A stretch of DNA of 54,003 bases, from positions 1-54,003 of the forward strand of contig CAZOPF010000031.1 of assembly GCA_964581605.1 (NCBI GenBank), written 5' to 3'. Position 1 is the first letter of the stretch; every line of letters begins with the position of its first letter. The DNA is from CAADGU01 sp964581605. GTDB taxonomy: Bacteria; Chloroflexota; Anaerolineae; Promineifilales; Promineifilaceae. Under the pieces are notes generated by a model that saw only the letters and a program-made list of their open reading frames with translations, made no database searches and was not told where the DNA came from. Below are positions 33,973-42,667 of this stretch, piece after piece. The position numbers and the translations under genes are program-made.

Positions 33973-35412
33973 TTATGCTTTTGTGAGAATAGCCTGCAGG
34001 GGCAGGCCATTTGGTGAGGGGGACGTGGCGTTTTCCTTACGCAGCAAGGGGCCACCCACGGCCAGAAAATCATACCCTTTCTCAACCAGGGTCATATAGT
34101 CGGGGATCATGCGACGGCCGTCAATGACCAGATAGGGTGGCTTGACCGCTTTTTCAATGGTGCGCGAAAGACCGCGAAACTCTTCCCAATCTGTAGAAAT
34201 GAAGACGGCGTCACTGCCATTGAGCGCTTCTTCCACCGATTCGTGATAAGTAATCCGCTCAAATAGATGATTCTTTTCCGGGTTGAACCAATACTCTTGT
34301 GCGGCTTGCATGGCCAGTGGGTCATACGCCCGAATTTCCTTCACCCCTTTGCTCAACAGCGATTCCACCGCCTTGAGAGCGGCCGAATCCCGCATGTCGT
34401 TGGTGCGCTTTTTGAAGGCCAACCCCAACAGTGCCACTTTCTTCTGGTTGAAGTTGAAACGCGCTTCATGCACGGCCCGGTCAATCAGGTAGGTTTTCTG
34501 GTATTCGTTGATGTTGTAAACCGCTTGCAGCAGGTCAGTAGAGCAGCCGGCCTGGTTCAACTGGTAAATGAGGGATTGAATGTCTTTGCCAAAGCAGCTG
34601 CCGCCGGCGCCATTGCTCACATAAGACCCCCAGGTGCTGATACGGCCGTCGGCCGTCACCCCAATCTTCAAATCCTCCATGCGCACATTGGGCAGGTTCT
34701 CCGCCACCCGCGCCCCTACCCCATTCCAGAAGGAGATGTAGGTCAGCAGCAGCGTATTACCCATATACTTGATGGCTTCGGCCGTTTCCGGCGTCGTTTC
34801 CACATATTTTATCCGCACATGATTCACAAATTGGGAATATACCCGGCGCAAAATCTGGTAATCCTCTTGCGTATCCGCCCCCACCACTACCCGGTCTGGC
34901 CGACGGGAGCCGTCAATCGCATTCCCTTGCGCCAAAAATTCCGGGTTCGAGGCCACACCGAAATTTTCCACGCCATGTTCCGTCAGAACACGCTCCAACA
35001 GGCGGGCCGTGCCAATGGGCACGGTACTTTTGTTTACCAACACCACTCGATTTGAGGTAGCACGATTGGCTAACAATTTGGCAACATCGTTAGCCGCCTT
35101 GAGGTAATAGCTCAGGTCTGTAGAGCCGTCCCGGTTAGGTGGGGTATTGATGCACATGAAGAAGACGTCGGTCTCGTCAATAACATCACTGATGCTGCTG
35201 GTGAAATGCAGGTAACGGCCGTGTGTCTCCTGAATCGCCTCATATAAACCGGGTTCGTTCACGTAATACTCAATTTGCGCCCGGTCACGGCTTTCATAGG
35301 CCGCAATCTTCTTGGGGTCAATGTCGTAGGCATATACTTCATGTCCCGCTTCCGCCAGAATAGCTGCATGGGGCAAACCTACAAAACCTGTGCCAACAAC
35401 AATTATTTTCAT
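33973..35412 (-). CDS. ugd: UDP-glucose 6-dehydrogenase
   Basis: The 479-residue protein starts with the NAD loop VGTGFVGLPHA and has the family blocks INTPPNRDGSTDLSY, NKSTVPIGTA, SNPEFLAQGNAI, the active-site cysteine in GGSCFGKD, and LLGLAFKKRTNDMRDSAAL. It oxidises UDP-glucose to UDP-glucuronate for envelope or capsule polysaccharides. The N-terminal segment has an extra insertion around RDRAQIEYYVNEPGL and the C-terminus has an extra tail of about 30 residues, as in the longer Ugd subgroup. AGGAGTG lies nine bases upstream of the ATG. Octamer repeats sit directly upstream of the ribosome site. Confidence 0.96.
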   Translation of the reverse strand: MKIIVVGTGFVGLPHAAILAEAGHEVYAYDIDPKKIAAYESRDRAQIEYYVNEPGLYEAIQETHGRYLHFTSSISDVIDETDVFFMCINTPPNRDGSTDLSYYLKAANDVAKLLANRATSNRVVLVNKSTVPIGTARLLERVLTEHGVENFGVASNPEFLAQGNAIDGSRRPDRVVVGADTQEDYQILRRVYSQFVNHVRIKYVETTPETAEAIKYMGNTLLLTYISFWNGVGARVAENLPNVRMEDLKIGVTADGRISTWGSYVSNGAGGSCFGKDIQSLIYQLNQAGCSTDLLQAVYNINEYQKTYLIDRAVHEARFNFNQKKVALLGLAFKKRTNDMRDSAALKAVESLLSKGVKEIRAYDPLAMQAAQEYWFNPEKNHLFERITYHESVEEALNGSDAVFISTDWEEFRGLSRTIEKAVKPPYLVIDGRRMIPDYMTLVEKGYDFLAVGGPLLRKENATSPSPNGLPLQAILTKA

Positions 35413-35432
35413 AATAAGTCACTCCTGTACTT

Positions 35433-35483
35433 GTAATTGGGTAAATGAGTAATTGAGTAATTCCCCATTTACTCAATTACCCC
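35433..35483. repeat. Octamer array, inverted halves (GTAATTGA type)
   Basis: Units begin at 35433, 35441, 35449 and 35457, exactly 8 bases apart. A perfect 12-base stem GTAATTGAGTAA (35449-35460) pairs with 35469-35480 around an 8-base loop. The array lies upstream of ugd. Confidence 0.88.
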
Positions 35484-35631
35484 GGATTTTTAAAAGTTTT
35501 TGGGATTTGAAATGTCAGGGTGTTCCCCGCCGAATTCAATTATTTGATTATACACAAACGGGGCTACGCAAGCGCAGCATGGATAAGGAAACAGGAAAAC
35601 CCTTATGAACTGGCTTACCGGGGGATTAGGG

Positions 35632-35685
35632 AGTAGTGAGCAGTGAGTAGTGAGCAGGGAGCAGGGAGTAGTGAATGGTGAGTGG
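35632..35685 (+). repeat. Heptamer array, direct only (AGTAGTG type)
   Basis: Seven exact-phase 7-base units (AGTAGTG, AGCAGTG, AGCAGGG) plus a partial eighth end at the base just before the stop codon (35686-35688) of the SGNH-like gene. Confidence 0.9.
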
Positions 35686-36960
35686 TTATGGGCGGCGGCG
35701 GGTGAGCCAGTAGAGGCTGCCACCGATTATGAGCGTGAACAGCAGAGCTAGTGGCCACACGGCCGTACCCATCCCGGGCCTATCAGGTTCTGGCGCGGTG
35801 GTGGAGGGTGGTAGCGGTTGAGGGGTGGGGGGGGCGGGCACGGCCGTAGCTGTGGGCGCAGGCATGGCGGTGTGGGTGGGCGTGCCTGAAGGGGTGGCGG
35901 TAGTGGTGACAGTGGGCGCCACTGTACTGGTTGCTGTGGGCGGGGCGGTGTGGGTAACGGTCACAACCGGGGCTTCGCCAGCCCGAAACCAGCCGGTGGT
36001 GCTATCGGTCAGGAAAAATTCCAACAACATCTGCGCCACTTTTTGGTTGCCACTGCGTGACGGGTGGGTGCAGTCAATAGCTAAATCTTCAGCCAGCCAG
36101 AGACGGCCGTCAGCCCGCTCATTCTCCCCGTCAATCCATAAATAAGGCCCCCAACTCAGATAAGGGGCCATCACCGTACCTTTAGTTGGGTCAAAGTTCA
36201 AGGCAGGGTCGCCGTTGATCTGCTGCTCAATCAGCCACCGGACGGCAAAACCGGTCTCATAAGCGGCCGGTTCTGGGCTGAGTCCCCGGCCAATCACATA
36301 GGATCGGGTGCGGCTGGAGAGGTAGGCCAGCTTCAAGTTCGGGTATCGCGCCTTTAACTGTTGCACAATCGTGAATAAGTTTGCTTGCAACGCTTCCGCT
36401 TTTTCTGGAAATGAGCCGCCATCCGTCAGCGTCAGCTTAATCCAGGCTATCTGTACCTGCGCCGGACTGCTATTCGCTCGCGCCAGGATCGTATTCAGAT
36501 TATCCCAGGTGTCAGTGTCGGGAGCGGCCCAGTCATTGGCCACACGTCCACTTTGCGCCCCATTCACCGCTTTCACGGCCGGATGCACCGCCGGGTTCTG
36601 GTGAATGGCCTCCATGAACTGGTTGAACTCGGAATTGGTGTTGGACATGCCTACGGAAATGAGGACGATACGGCCGTTCGCATCCGGTTCGCCCAGTTCA
36701 TTCAAAGGCACAATGGTAGCGGCAATGGCCTGGCCGGCGGTTTCATGGTCAGGGGGGCGTTGGTTACGGCCGTCGGGGTACAACCCACCCATAAAACCTG
36801 TTGCCTGCCCGTCCAGGCGGATATACTCGTTCGCGCCTAAATCGGTGAGCGGCGCGGCCACCGGCACAAAGGGGAGCGGGCAGGGTTCTTGTTGGGCGGT
36901 TACGGCCGTGACTGTGCCTAACAGCAAACTGCATACCAGCAACCCACTTAAGGGGCGCAT
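35686..36960 (-). CDS. Secreted, membrane-anchored SGNH-like hydrolase
   Basis: The 424-residue protein has a signal peptide (residues 1-23, ending TAVTAQQ), a hydrolase-like domain (about 45-310), a Pro/Thr-rich stalk (about 325-395), and a C-terminal membrane helix followed by RRRP. This gives a cell-surface protein anchored at its C-terminus. The domain has LISVGMSNTNSEF as a possible nucleophile block and DCTHPSRSGNQKVA as the DxxH block of SGNH/GDSL esterases, but the usual GDS is not exact. Its ATG overlaps the end of the CAP gene by 13 bases, so the pair is translationally coupled. Confidence 0.75.
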   Translation of the reverse strand: MRPLSGLLVCSLLLGTVTAVTAQQEPCPLPFVPVAAPLTDLGANEYIRLDGQATGFMGGLYPDGRNQRPPDHETAGQAIAATIVPLNELGEPDANGRIVLISVGMSNTNSEFNQFMEAIHQNPAVHPAVKAVNGAQSGRVANDWAAPDTDTWDNLNTILARANSSPAQVQIAWIKLTLTDGGSFPEKAEALQANLFTIVQQLKARYPNLKLAYLSSRTRSYVIGRGLSPEPAAYETGFAVRWLIEQQINGDPALNFDPTKGTVMAPYLSWGPYLWIDGENERADGRLWLAEDLAIDCTHPSRSGNQKVAQMLLEFFLTDSTTGWFRAGEAPVVTVTHTAPPTATSTVAPTVTTTATPSGTPTHTAMPAPTATAVPAPPTPQPLPPSTTAPEPDRPGMGTAVWPLALLFTLIIGGSLYWLTRRRP

Positions 36961-37646
36961 TCACTCACCGTGCCTTGGGGATCGGCCGCGTCGCCAAACC
37001 AGAGAACAGCATAATGTTCGTAGAGTCCCACGCCCATGGCCGGCCAGTTGTAACCGGCCCATACGCCTTGCTCTAAAATGACGGCGTTGTGTGCCGGGCT
37101 GTTTCGCCAGCCATCAAATGCGCCCTGTGCAGTGGCCTGCCCGCCATGCCAATAGCCATTTTCAAAGCCATTGCCCGTATACAGATTGTCGGTGATTTCA
37201 CGGGGCTTGTCCCACATACCAGAGGCATAAATGTGGCTGCTTACATAACATACCGGCGACCACAAATCTGGCTGCCACTCTGACCAGCTATGCAGGTTAC
37301 ACTCCAGCCCGCTGTTGGGGTCGGTGCCACTGTCCGGGTTGTTGGTTTCTAAATCTAACACATGCCATTGGGCTACCATGACCATGGATTTGGCAACGGG
37401 CACATCAGGCAGCCCATTGTCATTGCGGTAATTGTTGATCAGGTTAGCCAATTCGTTTTCTTCGGCCGTCAGGCAGTCGCCGGGCTGGGGTTCTGTTGGT
37501 TCTGCTTCGCCACCCAGCACCAGCGGCAGGTAAGCCCGCGGTTGCAGCTCCCCTGCCGGGGAATCGGGAGTTTGTTGGGCGTTGAGTACGGCCGTGCCGC
37601 CCACCCATATGGCCACTACCAATAGGAAAAAGAGTCGTTTACCCAT
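36948..37646 (-). CDS. Secreted CAP/SCP-like protein
   Basis: The 232-residue protein starts at ATG 37646, nine bases after AGGAGG; a TTG at 37664 would lie in the ribosome site itself. The signal peptide covers residues 1-25 (ending LNAQQ). The domain at about 60-232 has ANLINNYRNDNGL, AQWHVLDLE, CNLHSWSEW, AQGAFDGWRNSPAHNAVIL and YAVLWFG, which is the CAP (cysteine-rich secretory, PR-1) pattern with its histidine and glutamate cavity. Bacterial CAP proteins are found at the surface, with unclear activity. It is first in a two-gene surface operon with the SGNH-like gene. Confidence 0.87.
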   Translation of the reverse strand: MGKRLFFLLVVAIWVGGTAVLNAQQTPDSPAGELQPRAYLPLVLGGEAEPTEPQPGDCLTAEENELANLINNYRNDNGLPDVPVAKSMVMVAQWHVLDLETNNPDSGTDPNSGLECNLHSWSEWQPDLWSPVCYVSSHIYASGMWDKPREITDNLYTGNGFENGYWHGGQATAQGAFDGWRNSPAHNAVILEQGVWAGYNWPAMGVGLYEHYAVLWFGDAADPQGTVSECAP

Positions 37647-37665
37647 AAATATGATCCTCCTCAAC

Positions 37666-37693
37666 CCTGACAGGTCTCAAAAAACCTGTCAGG
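37666..37693. repeat. Inverted repeat upstream of the CAP gene
   Basis: CCTGACAGGT (37666-37675) pairs perfectly with ACCTGTCAGG (37684-37693) around an 8-base A-rich loop. It lies between divergent genes and would sit in the leader of the CAP mRNA. Confidence 0.6.
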
Positions 37694-37765
37694 TCTTGAC
37701 GGTGCGTGTAAAAAACCGGATTTGCAGGATAATACAAAAGAATCAATTTGCAAAACAGGAAGAAT

Positions 37766-38974
37766 ATGATTGAAACAATGGCAGAAACTTATTCGTCAGA
37801 TGTGGAGATAGTGCAGCTAGATGACGACCCAGGAGCGGCTTCAGGCCGTACCTTCATCATCGTCGGCACCGCCCACATCTCCCAGGAATCCACCGATCTG
37901 GTGCGCCAGGTCATTGAACGGGAACGTCCAGACATCGTGTGTGTAGAATTGGATGATCAACGTTACCAGACCCTCACTGACCAGCGCAAATGGGAATCGC
38001 TCGATTTGCGCCAGGTTATTCGCCAGAAGCAGATGATGACCCTGATCATCAATCTCATGCTCTCCTCCTACCAGAAGCGGCTGGGGCAAAAACTGGGCGT
38101 AGCCCCCGGCGCCGAACTGCTGGAAGCGACCAAAGTGGCCCAGGAAATGGGCATCCCCGTCGAACTGGTAGACCGCGATGTGCGCATCACCCTCCGCCGC
38201 GCCTGGAACAGTATGTCCTTCTGGGAAAAAAGCAAACTACTCGGCGCCGGATTGGCGGGGATGATGGAAGGGCAGGAAATCACAGAGGAGCAACTGGCCG
38301 AACTACGCCAGACGGATGTGTTGACGGAGTTGATGCAGGAGTTGGGGCGCTTCATGCCCAAGCTAAAAACCGTGCTGATTGATGAGCGGGATACCTACAT
38401 CACCCAGAAAACGCTGGCGGCAGAAGGGCAAAAGGTGGTAGCCATCGTCGGCGCGGGGCATATGCAGGGCATTCGCCAATCGCTGGCGGCCAATCAGCGC
38501 CAGGACCTGGCGCCGCTGGAAACAATCCCACCACCCTCCAAAACGGGCACGATCATTGGTTGGGGGCTGCCACTGTTGATGGTGTTGATGCTGGGGTACA
38601 TTGGCGTGACGCAGGGGGCGGCGGCGTTTGGGCAAAACCTGGCCTACTGGATTCTGGCGGGCATGATTTTGTCGGCCATTGGCGCAATTGCGGCGTTGGC
38701 GCATCCTGCAACGGTGGTGGCGGCTTTTCTCACGGCGCCCTATGCTACGCTGAATCCGCTGATTGGCGTGGGCTATATTGCGGCGCTGACTCAGGTGTAT
38801 GTGCGCCCACCCACGGTGAAGCAGTTGCAGACGGTGGGTGATGATGTGAGCCAGCCCGCTCAGTGGTGGCGCAACCGACTGTTGCGGGTGATGCTGGTAT
38901 TTATCTTTACCACTATTGGTAATCTGTTGGGCAACTTTTTGGGGGCGAGCGAGATTATTCGCAACTTGTTCTGA
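37766..38974 (+). CDS. TraB/GumN family membrane protein
   Basis: The 402-residue protein has an N-terminal TraB domain with GTAHISQES, ERPDIVCVELDDQRY, TKVAQEMGIPVELVDRDV, DERDTYI and GAGHMQGI, whose His, Glu and Asp residues match the Tiki/TraB metalloprotease-like core. Four membrane helices follow (about 270-395). This layout is shared with archaeal and bacterial TraB membrane proteins, sometimes proposed as metalloproteases or as regulators of pheromone or quorum peptides; the activity of this one is untested. ATG 37766 was chosen, with ACAGGAAG just before it. Confidence 0.9.
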   Translation: MIETMAETYSSDVEIVQLDDDPGAASGRTFIIVGTAHISQESTDLVRQVIERERPDIVCVELDDQRYQTLTDQRKWESLDLRQVIRQKQMMTLIINLMLSSYQKRLGQKLGVAPGAELLEATKVAQEMGIPVELVDRDVRITLRRAWNSMSFWEKSKLLGAGLAGMMEGQEITEEQLAELRQTDVLTELMQELGRFMPKLKTVLIDERDTYITQKTLAAEGQKVVAIVGAGHMQGIRQSLAANQRQDLAPLETIPPPSKTGTIIGWGLPLLMVLMLGYIGVTQGAAAFGQNLAYWILAGMILSAIGAIAALAHPATVVAAFLTAPYATLNPLIGVGYIAALTQVYVRPPTVKQLQTVGDDVSQPAQWWRNRLLRVMLVFIFTTIGNLLGNFLGASEIIRNLF

Positions 38975-38982
38975 CCGTACCA

Positions 38983-39035
38983 TTCGTAGTAGGCAATTCA
39001 TCGCCGTTAAAAGGCGATGAATTGCCTACTACGAA
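38983..39035. repeat. Perfect 23-base inverted repeat
   Basis: Arms at 38983-39005 and 39013-39035 are perfectly complementary (first bases TTCGTAGTAGGCAATTCA) around a 7-base loop. It starts 9 bases after the TraB-like stop and ends just before the AAGGAGG of the molybdopterin gene. No T run follows, so termination is uncertain. Confidence 0.85.
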
Positions 39036-39057
39036 CAAGCAAGGAGGAGTGTTGGCC

Positions 39058-41244
39058 GTGAACGAATCCCATACCCATTACCGGACGTGCAATTTGTGCG
39101 AGGCGATGTGTGGCCTGGAAATTAAGGTGGAAGGCACACACATTCTTTCGATCAAGGGGGACAAGAATGACCCGTTTAGCCGGGGGCACATTTGCCCGAA
39201 GGCGACGGCGTTGGAGGATATTTACCATGACCCGGACAGGTTGAAGTTTCCGGTGCGGCGCACGGCCGTTGGCTGGGAACGCATTAGTTGGGAGGAGGCG
39301 TTTGACGAGGTGGTGCGTAATATCCAGCGCATTCAGGCGGCACACGGCCGTAACGCCATCGGCGTTTATCTGGGCAATCCCAATGTGCATAACCTGGGCC
39401 TCATTTTGTATAACGCGCCGTTCATTCGCAGTTTGAAAACGAAGAATCGCTTTTCCGCTACATCGGTGGACCAACTGCCGAGCCAGTATGCGGCGTATCT
39501 GATGTTTGGCCATCAGTTGTTGTTCCCGGTGCCGGATGTGGATCGGACGCACTATTTTTTGATGTTGGGGGCCAATCCGCTGGCCTCCAATGGCAGTTTG
39601 ATGACGGCGGCGGGCATTGAGAACCGGCTGAAGGCGCTGCAAAAGCGGGGTGGGAAGCTGGTGGTGATTGATCCAAGACGGACGGAAACGGCCGTGCTCG
39701 CCAACGAACATCACTTCATCCGCCCTGGCACGGATGCGCTGTTTTTGCTGGCGCTCATTCACACGCTGGTGGCGGAGGGGCTGGTGAAGCCGGGGCGGCT
39801 GGCGGAGTTTACCGATGGGCTGGAGGTGGTTGAACAGTTGGCGGCCGATTTTGCGCCGGAGGATGTGGCCGGGTACACGGGCATTGCCGCTGAGGAGACA
39901 AGGCGGATGGCCAGGGAGTTGGCGGCGGCGGAGAGTGGGGTGGTGTACGGCCGTATTGGTGTTTCCACGCAGAAGTTTGGCGGGCTGTGCCAGTGGTTGA
40001 TCAACGTGCTGAATGTGCTGACGGGCAATCTGGATGCGCCGGGTGGGGCCATGTTTACGCGGCCGGCGGTGGATGTGGTGGGGCTGACCACGCTGACGGG
40101 GCAGACGGGCAGTGTGGGCCGCGCCCACAGCCGGGTGCGTGGCCTGCCGGCAATGGGCGGCGAGTTCCCGGCGGCGGCGATGGCCGAAGAGATTTTGACG
40201 CCAGGCGAGGGGCAGATTCGGGGGATGATCACGGTGGCAGGGAATCCAGTGTTGTCTACGCCAAATGGGGCGCAGTTAGATCGGGCGTTGGCGCAGTTGG
40301 ATTTTATGGTGGCGATTGATATTTACATCAATGAGACGACGCGCCACGCGAACATTATTTTGCCGACGACGACAGGGCTGGAAACGGAGCATTATGATCT
40401 GGTTTTCCACCTGCTGGCGGTGCGCAATACGGCCAAGTTTTCCCCGGCGTTGTTTGAACCGGAGGAGGGGATGTGGCATGACTGGCAGGTGTTGGGGGAA
40501 TTGCGGCGGCGGCTGGAGGGGAATGGCAAGATCAATCGTAAAACGCTGCCAGGTAGGTTTGAGTTTCAGAAGCGGCTGCCGCCGCATCAACTGATTGACC
40601 TGGCGCTGCGGTTTGGGCCGTATGGGGCACGGCCGTTAAACGGCACACCCAGCGGGCATAATCTCACCCTATCAAAGCTGAAACGCGCGCCGCATGGTAT
40701 TGACCTGGGGCCGCTGGAGCCGATTTTGCGGGAGCGGCTGCTGACGCCGAACCGGCACATCAATCTGGCCCCAGAGCCGCTGGTGGCTGATCTGGCGCGG
40801 TTGCAGGAAACGTATGCGATTGGCTCTGGCCGGTCTGTGACTGGGCCAGATGAGTTGGTGTTGATTGGGCGGCGGGATTTGCGGACGAATAATTCGTGGA
40901 TGCACAATGCGCCGCGTCTGGTGAAGGGGAAGGAGCGGTGTACGCTGCTGATGCACCCGGCGGATGCGGCGGCGCGGCAGTTGGCGCAGGGGCAGTTGGT
41001 GGCGGTGGCCTCGCGGGTGGGGCAGGTGACGCTGCCATTGGAGGTGACGGAGGCGGTGATGCCGGGGGTGGTGAGTATGCCGCATGGGTGGGGGCACGGC
41101 CGTGACTCTATCCAACTCTCCGTCGCCCAGGCGCACCCTGGCGTCTCCATCAATGACCTGACGGATGAGTGTGAACTGGATGCGCTGACGGGGAATGCGG
41201 CGTTTAGTGGCACGGCCGTAACAGTCATGCCGATTCGTGTATAA
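39058..41244 (+). CDS. Molybdopterin (bis-MGD) oxidoreductase
   Basis: The 728-residue protein is assigned a GTG start at 39058, ten bases after AAGGAGG; earlier in-frame codons fall in the inverted repeat. The N-terminal 4Fe-4S site is C11, C14, C18 and C46 (CNLCEAMC, HICPK). Blocks ISWEEAFDEV, PDVDRTHYFLMLGANPLAS, VIDPRRTETA, VAGNPVLSTPNG and the C-terminal molybdopterin dinucleotide-binding domain (HNAPRLVKGKERCTLLMHPADA, MPHGWGHGRD) place it in the formate dehydrogenase/nitrate reductase superfamily. No Tat signal is seen, so it acts in the cytoplasm. No electron-transfer subunit or cofactor gene lies nearby; the substrate is unknown. Confidence 0.92.
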   Translation: MNESHTHYRTCNLCEAMCGLEIKVEGTHILSIKGDKNDPFSRGHICPKATALEDIYHDPDRLKFPVRRTAVGWERISWEEAFDEVVRNIQRIQAAHGRNAIGVYLGNPNVHNLGLILYNAPFIRSLKTKNRFSATSVDQLPSQYAAYLMFGHQLLFPVPDVDRTHYFLMLGANPLASNGSLMTAAGIENRLKALQKRGGKLVVIDPRRTETAVLANEHHFIRPGTDALFLLALIHTLVAEGLVKPGRLAEFTDGLEVVEQLAADFAPEDVAGYTGIAAEETRRMARELAAAESGVVYGRIGVSTQKFGGLCQWLINVLNVLTGNLDAPGGAMFTRPAVDVVGLTTLTGQTGSVGRAHSRVRGLPAMGGEFPAAAMAEEILTPGEGQIRGMITVAGNPVLSTPNGAQLDRALAQLDFMVAIDIYINETTRHANIILPTTTGLETEHYDLVFHLLAVRNTAKFSPALFEPEEGMWHDWQVLGELRRRLEGNGKINRKTLPGRFEFQKRLPPHQLIDLALRFGPYGARPLNGTPSGHNLTLSKLKRAPHGIDLGPLEPILRERLLTPNRHINLAPEPLVADLARLQETYAIGSGRSVTGPDELVLIGRRDLRTNNSWMHNAPRLVKGKERCTLLMHPADAAARQLAQGQLVAVASRVGQVTLPLEVTEAVMPGVVSMPHGWGHGRDSIQLSVAQAHPGVSINDLTDECELDALTGNAAFSGTAVTVMPIRV

Positions 41245-41266
41245 TGTGTCGCAGAGGTGAACTGAA

Positions 41267-42290
41267 ATGAGTTATGCAGCTATCCTGGAAGAACTGCCAG
41301 CCGAGTGGCGACTGCCCATGCTCAAGTTAGTTGAAGCAGTAGAACAGAATATGCGCGAGCAGTTGGCCGTTCGCCGCGAAGATTTTGATGAACTCCGAGA
41401 AACGATGGGTGAATTGGCCGAAGCGCAGCAGCGCACCGAACGGCGTGTGGAAGAATTGGTCGAAGCGCAGCAGCGCACCGAACGGCGTGTGGAAGAATTG
41501 GCCGAAGCGCAGCAGCGCACCGAACGGCGTGTGGAAGAATTGGCCGAAGCGCAGCAGCGCACCGAACGGCGTGTGGAAGAATTGGTCGAAGCGCANNNNN
41601 NNNNNNNNNNNNNNNNNNNNNNNNNNNNNNNNNNNNNNNNNNNNNNNNNNNNNNNNNNNNNNNNNNNNNNNNNNNNNNNNNNNNNNNNNNNNNNNCGAAG
41701 CGCAGCAGCGCACCGAACGGCGTGTGGAAGAATTGGTCGAAGCGCAAAAGGGTACAGAGGAGCGGATGGGACGCCTGGAAACGGCCGTAACTGAATTGGC
41801 GGAAGCGCAACAGCGTACAGAAGTTGAATTGCGCCGGATTGACAATGCTTTAGGCAGGTTGAACGGCCGTGAACTGGAACGTTATTACCGGGAGCGTGCC
41901 CATGCCTATTTTGGCCCTCTACTCAAACGTATTCGTGTGGTTTCCATTCAGGAAATTGAAGATGATTTAGAGATTCATTTGTCGGCCGCAGAGATTGAGG
42001 ATTTGTCGTTGTTGGATGTTTTGGTGCGGGGGAGTTTGCGGCAGGCGGATGCGCCCGAGGTATGGTTAGCAATTGAGGTTTCGGCCGTTATTGATCGGCA
42101 TGATGTGGAACGGGTTGAGCGGCGTGCCGGTTTGCTACGTAAGGTTGGCTATCGGGTGGTTCCCACAATGGCGGGGCAGGACATGACGGAGGGGGCGGAA
42201 CGTTTGGCGGCGGAGCATCAGGTTTTTGTGGTGCAGAACGGCCGTAGACAACACTGGGAAGCCGCCTTAGGCAAAGCATTATCCGTGTAA
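41267..42290 (+). CDS. Coiled-coil protein with PD-(D/E)XK-like C-terminus, interrupted by the assembly gap
   Basis: The gene begins at ATG 41267 (AGAGGTGA upstream). After about 50 residues it enters tandem 14-residue repeats (EAQQRTERRVEELV or A), which should form a long coiled coil. The 100-N gap falls inside these repeats. After the gap the same repeats resume in another frame, which is explained by the arbitrary gap length and is not evidence for a frameshift. The C-terminal 140 residues (LERYYRERAHAYFG, EIHLSAAEIEDLSLLDVLVRG, VWLAIEVSAVIDRHDVERVERRAGLL) resemble PD-(D/E)XK families such as DUF3782, although the usual ExK reads EVS. Stop at 42290. True length is unknown. It may be a nuclease-like protein; function uncertain. 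Confidence 0.75.
41420..41738 (+). repeat. 42-bp coding tandem repeat
   Basis: Four near-identical 42-base units (41420-41461, 41462-41503, 41504-41545, 41546-41587) encode 14 residues each. The array runs into the N gap and one more unit appears at 41697-41738. The number of missing units is unknown. Confidence 0.95.
41596..41695. other. Assembly gap (100 N)
   Basis: Exactly 100 N bases replace sequence inside the 42-bp tandem repeat. The round number indicates a scaffold placeholder of unknown true length. Confidence 0.98.
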
Positions 42291-42667
42291 ACGGATATCC
42301 CCCATATCACCCATATTCAGGATGGTGTTTATGTTGGCCGCACCAAGATCAGGGGCGGTCGTAGACGCCGATTTATGGAAGTTATACTGTCAAAGGCCAT
42401 AAACTGGCATTTTGTCCTTTGGTTGCAGGTAGCAAGTTGCCGGTTGCCGGTAACTTTTGCCAGAGTAACTTGCCACATGCTACATGCCACTTGCCACAGG
42501 CCACCCAATAAAATGTAACTTATTGAGAATTATTGCCATTCCGTCTATTTACAGATCGGGGAGGGGTACTATTGGTATCTGTTATGGCTCCTTTCTTGCC
42601 GATATACTTGATGCCTGGGAGGACATTAATTCTGCATGACCGCCCGATTGACCCTGAGAGATGATTG
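42291..42667. other. Intergenic region with a heptamer array
   Basis: These 377 bases between the coiled-coil gene and the glycosylation operon hold a heptamer array (42421-42505) and otherwise no coding frame or RNA that I recognise. The stretch after the array is more AT-rich and could carry the operon promoter, but no clear -35/-10 pair stands out. Confidence 0.5.
42421..42505. repeat. Heptamer array, inverted halves (GGTTGCA/ACTTGCC)
   Basis: Five 7-base units of the GGTTGCC/AGCAAGT type are followed by about six units of the complementary ACTTGCC/ACATGCC type. The units match the family at 4698-4763. Confidence 0.85.

Noticed and set aside
39007..40128. A 373-codon open frame antisense to the molybdopterin oxidoreductase
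   Set aside because: It lies fully opposite a gene with clear family motifs, has Arg/Gln/His-rich composition typical of antisense frames in GC-rich DNA, and has no ribosome site.
41385..42290. A separate gene starting at 41385 in the second frame
   Set aside because: The frame change coincides with the 100-N placeholder inside a 42-base repeat; one gene from 41267 to 42290 explains both halves.
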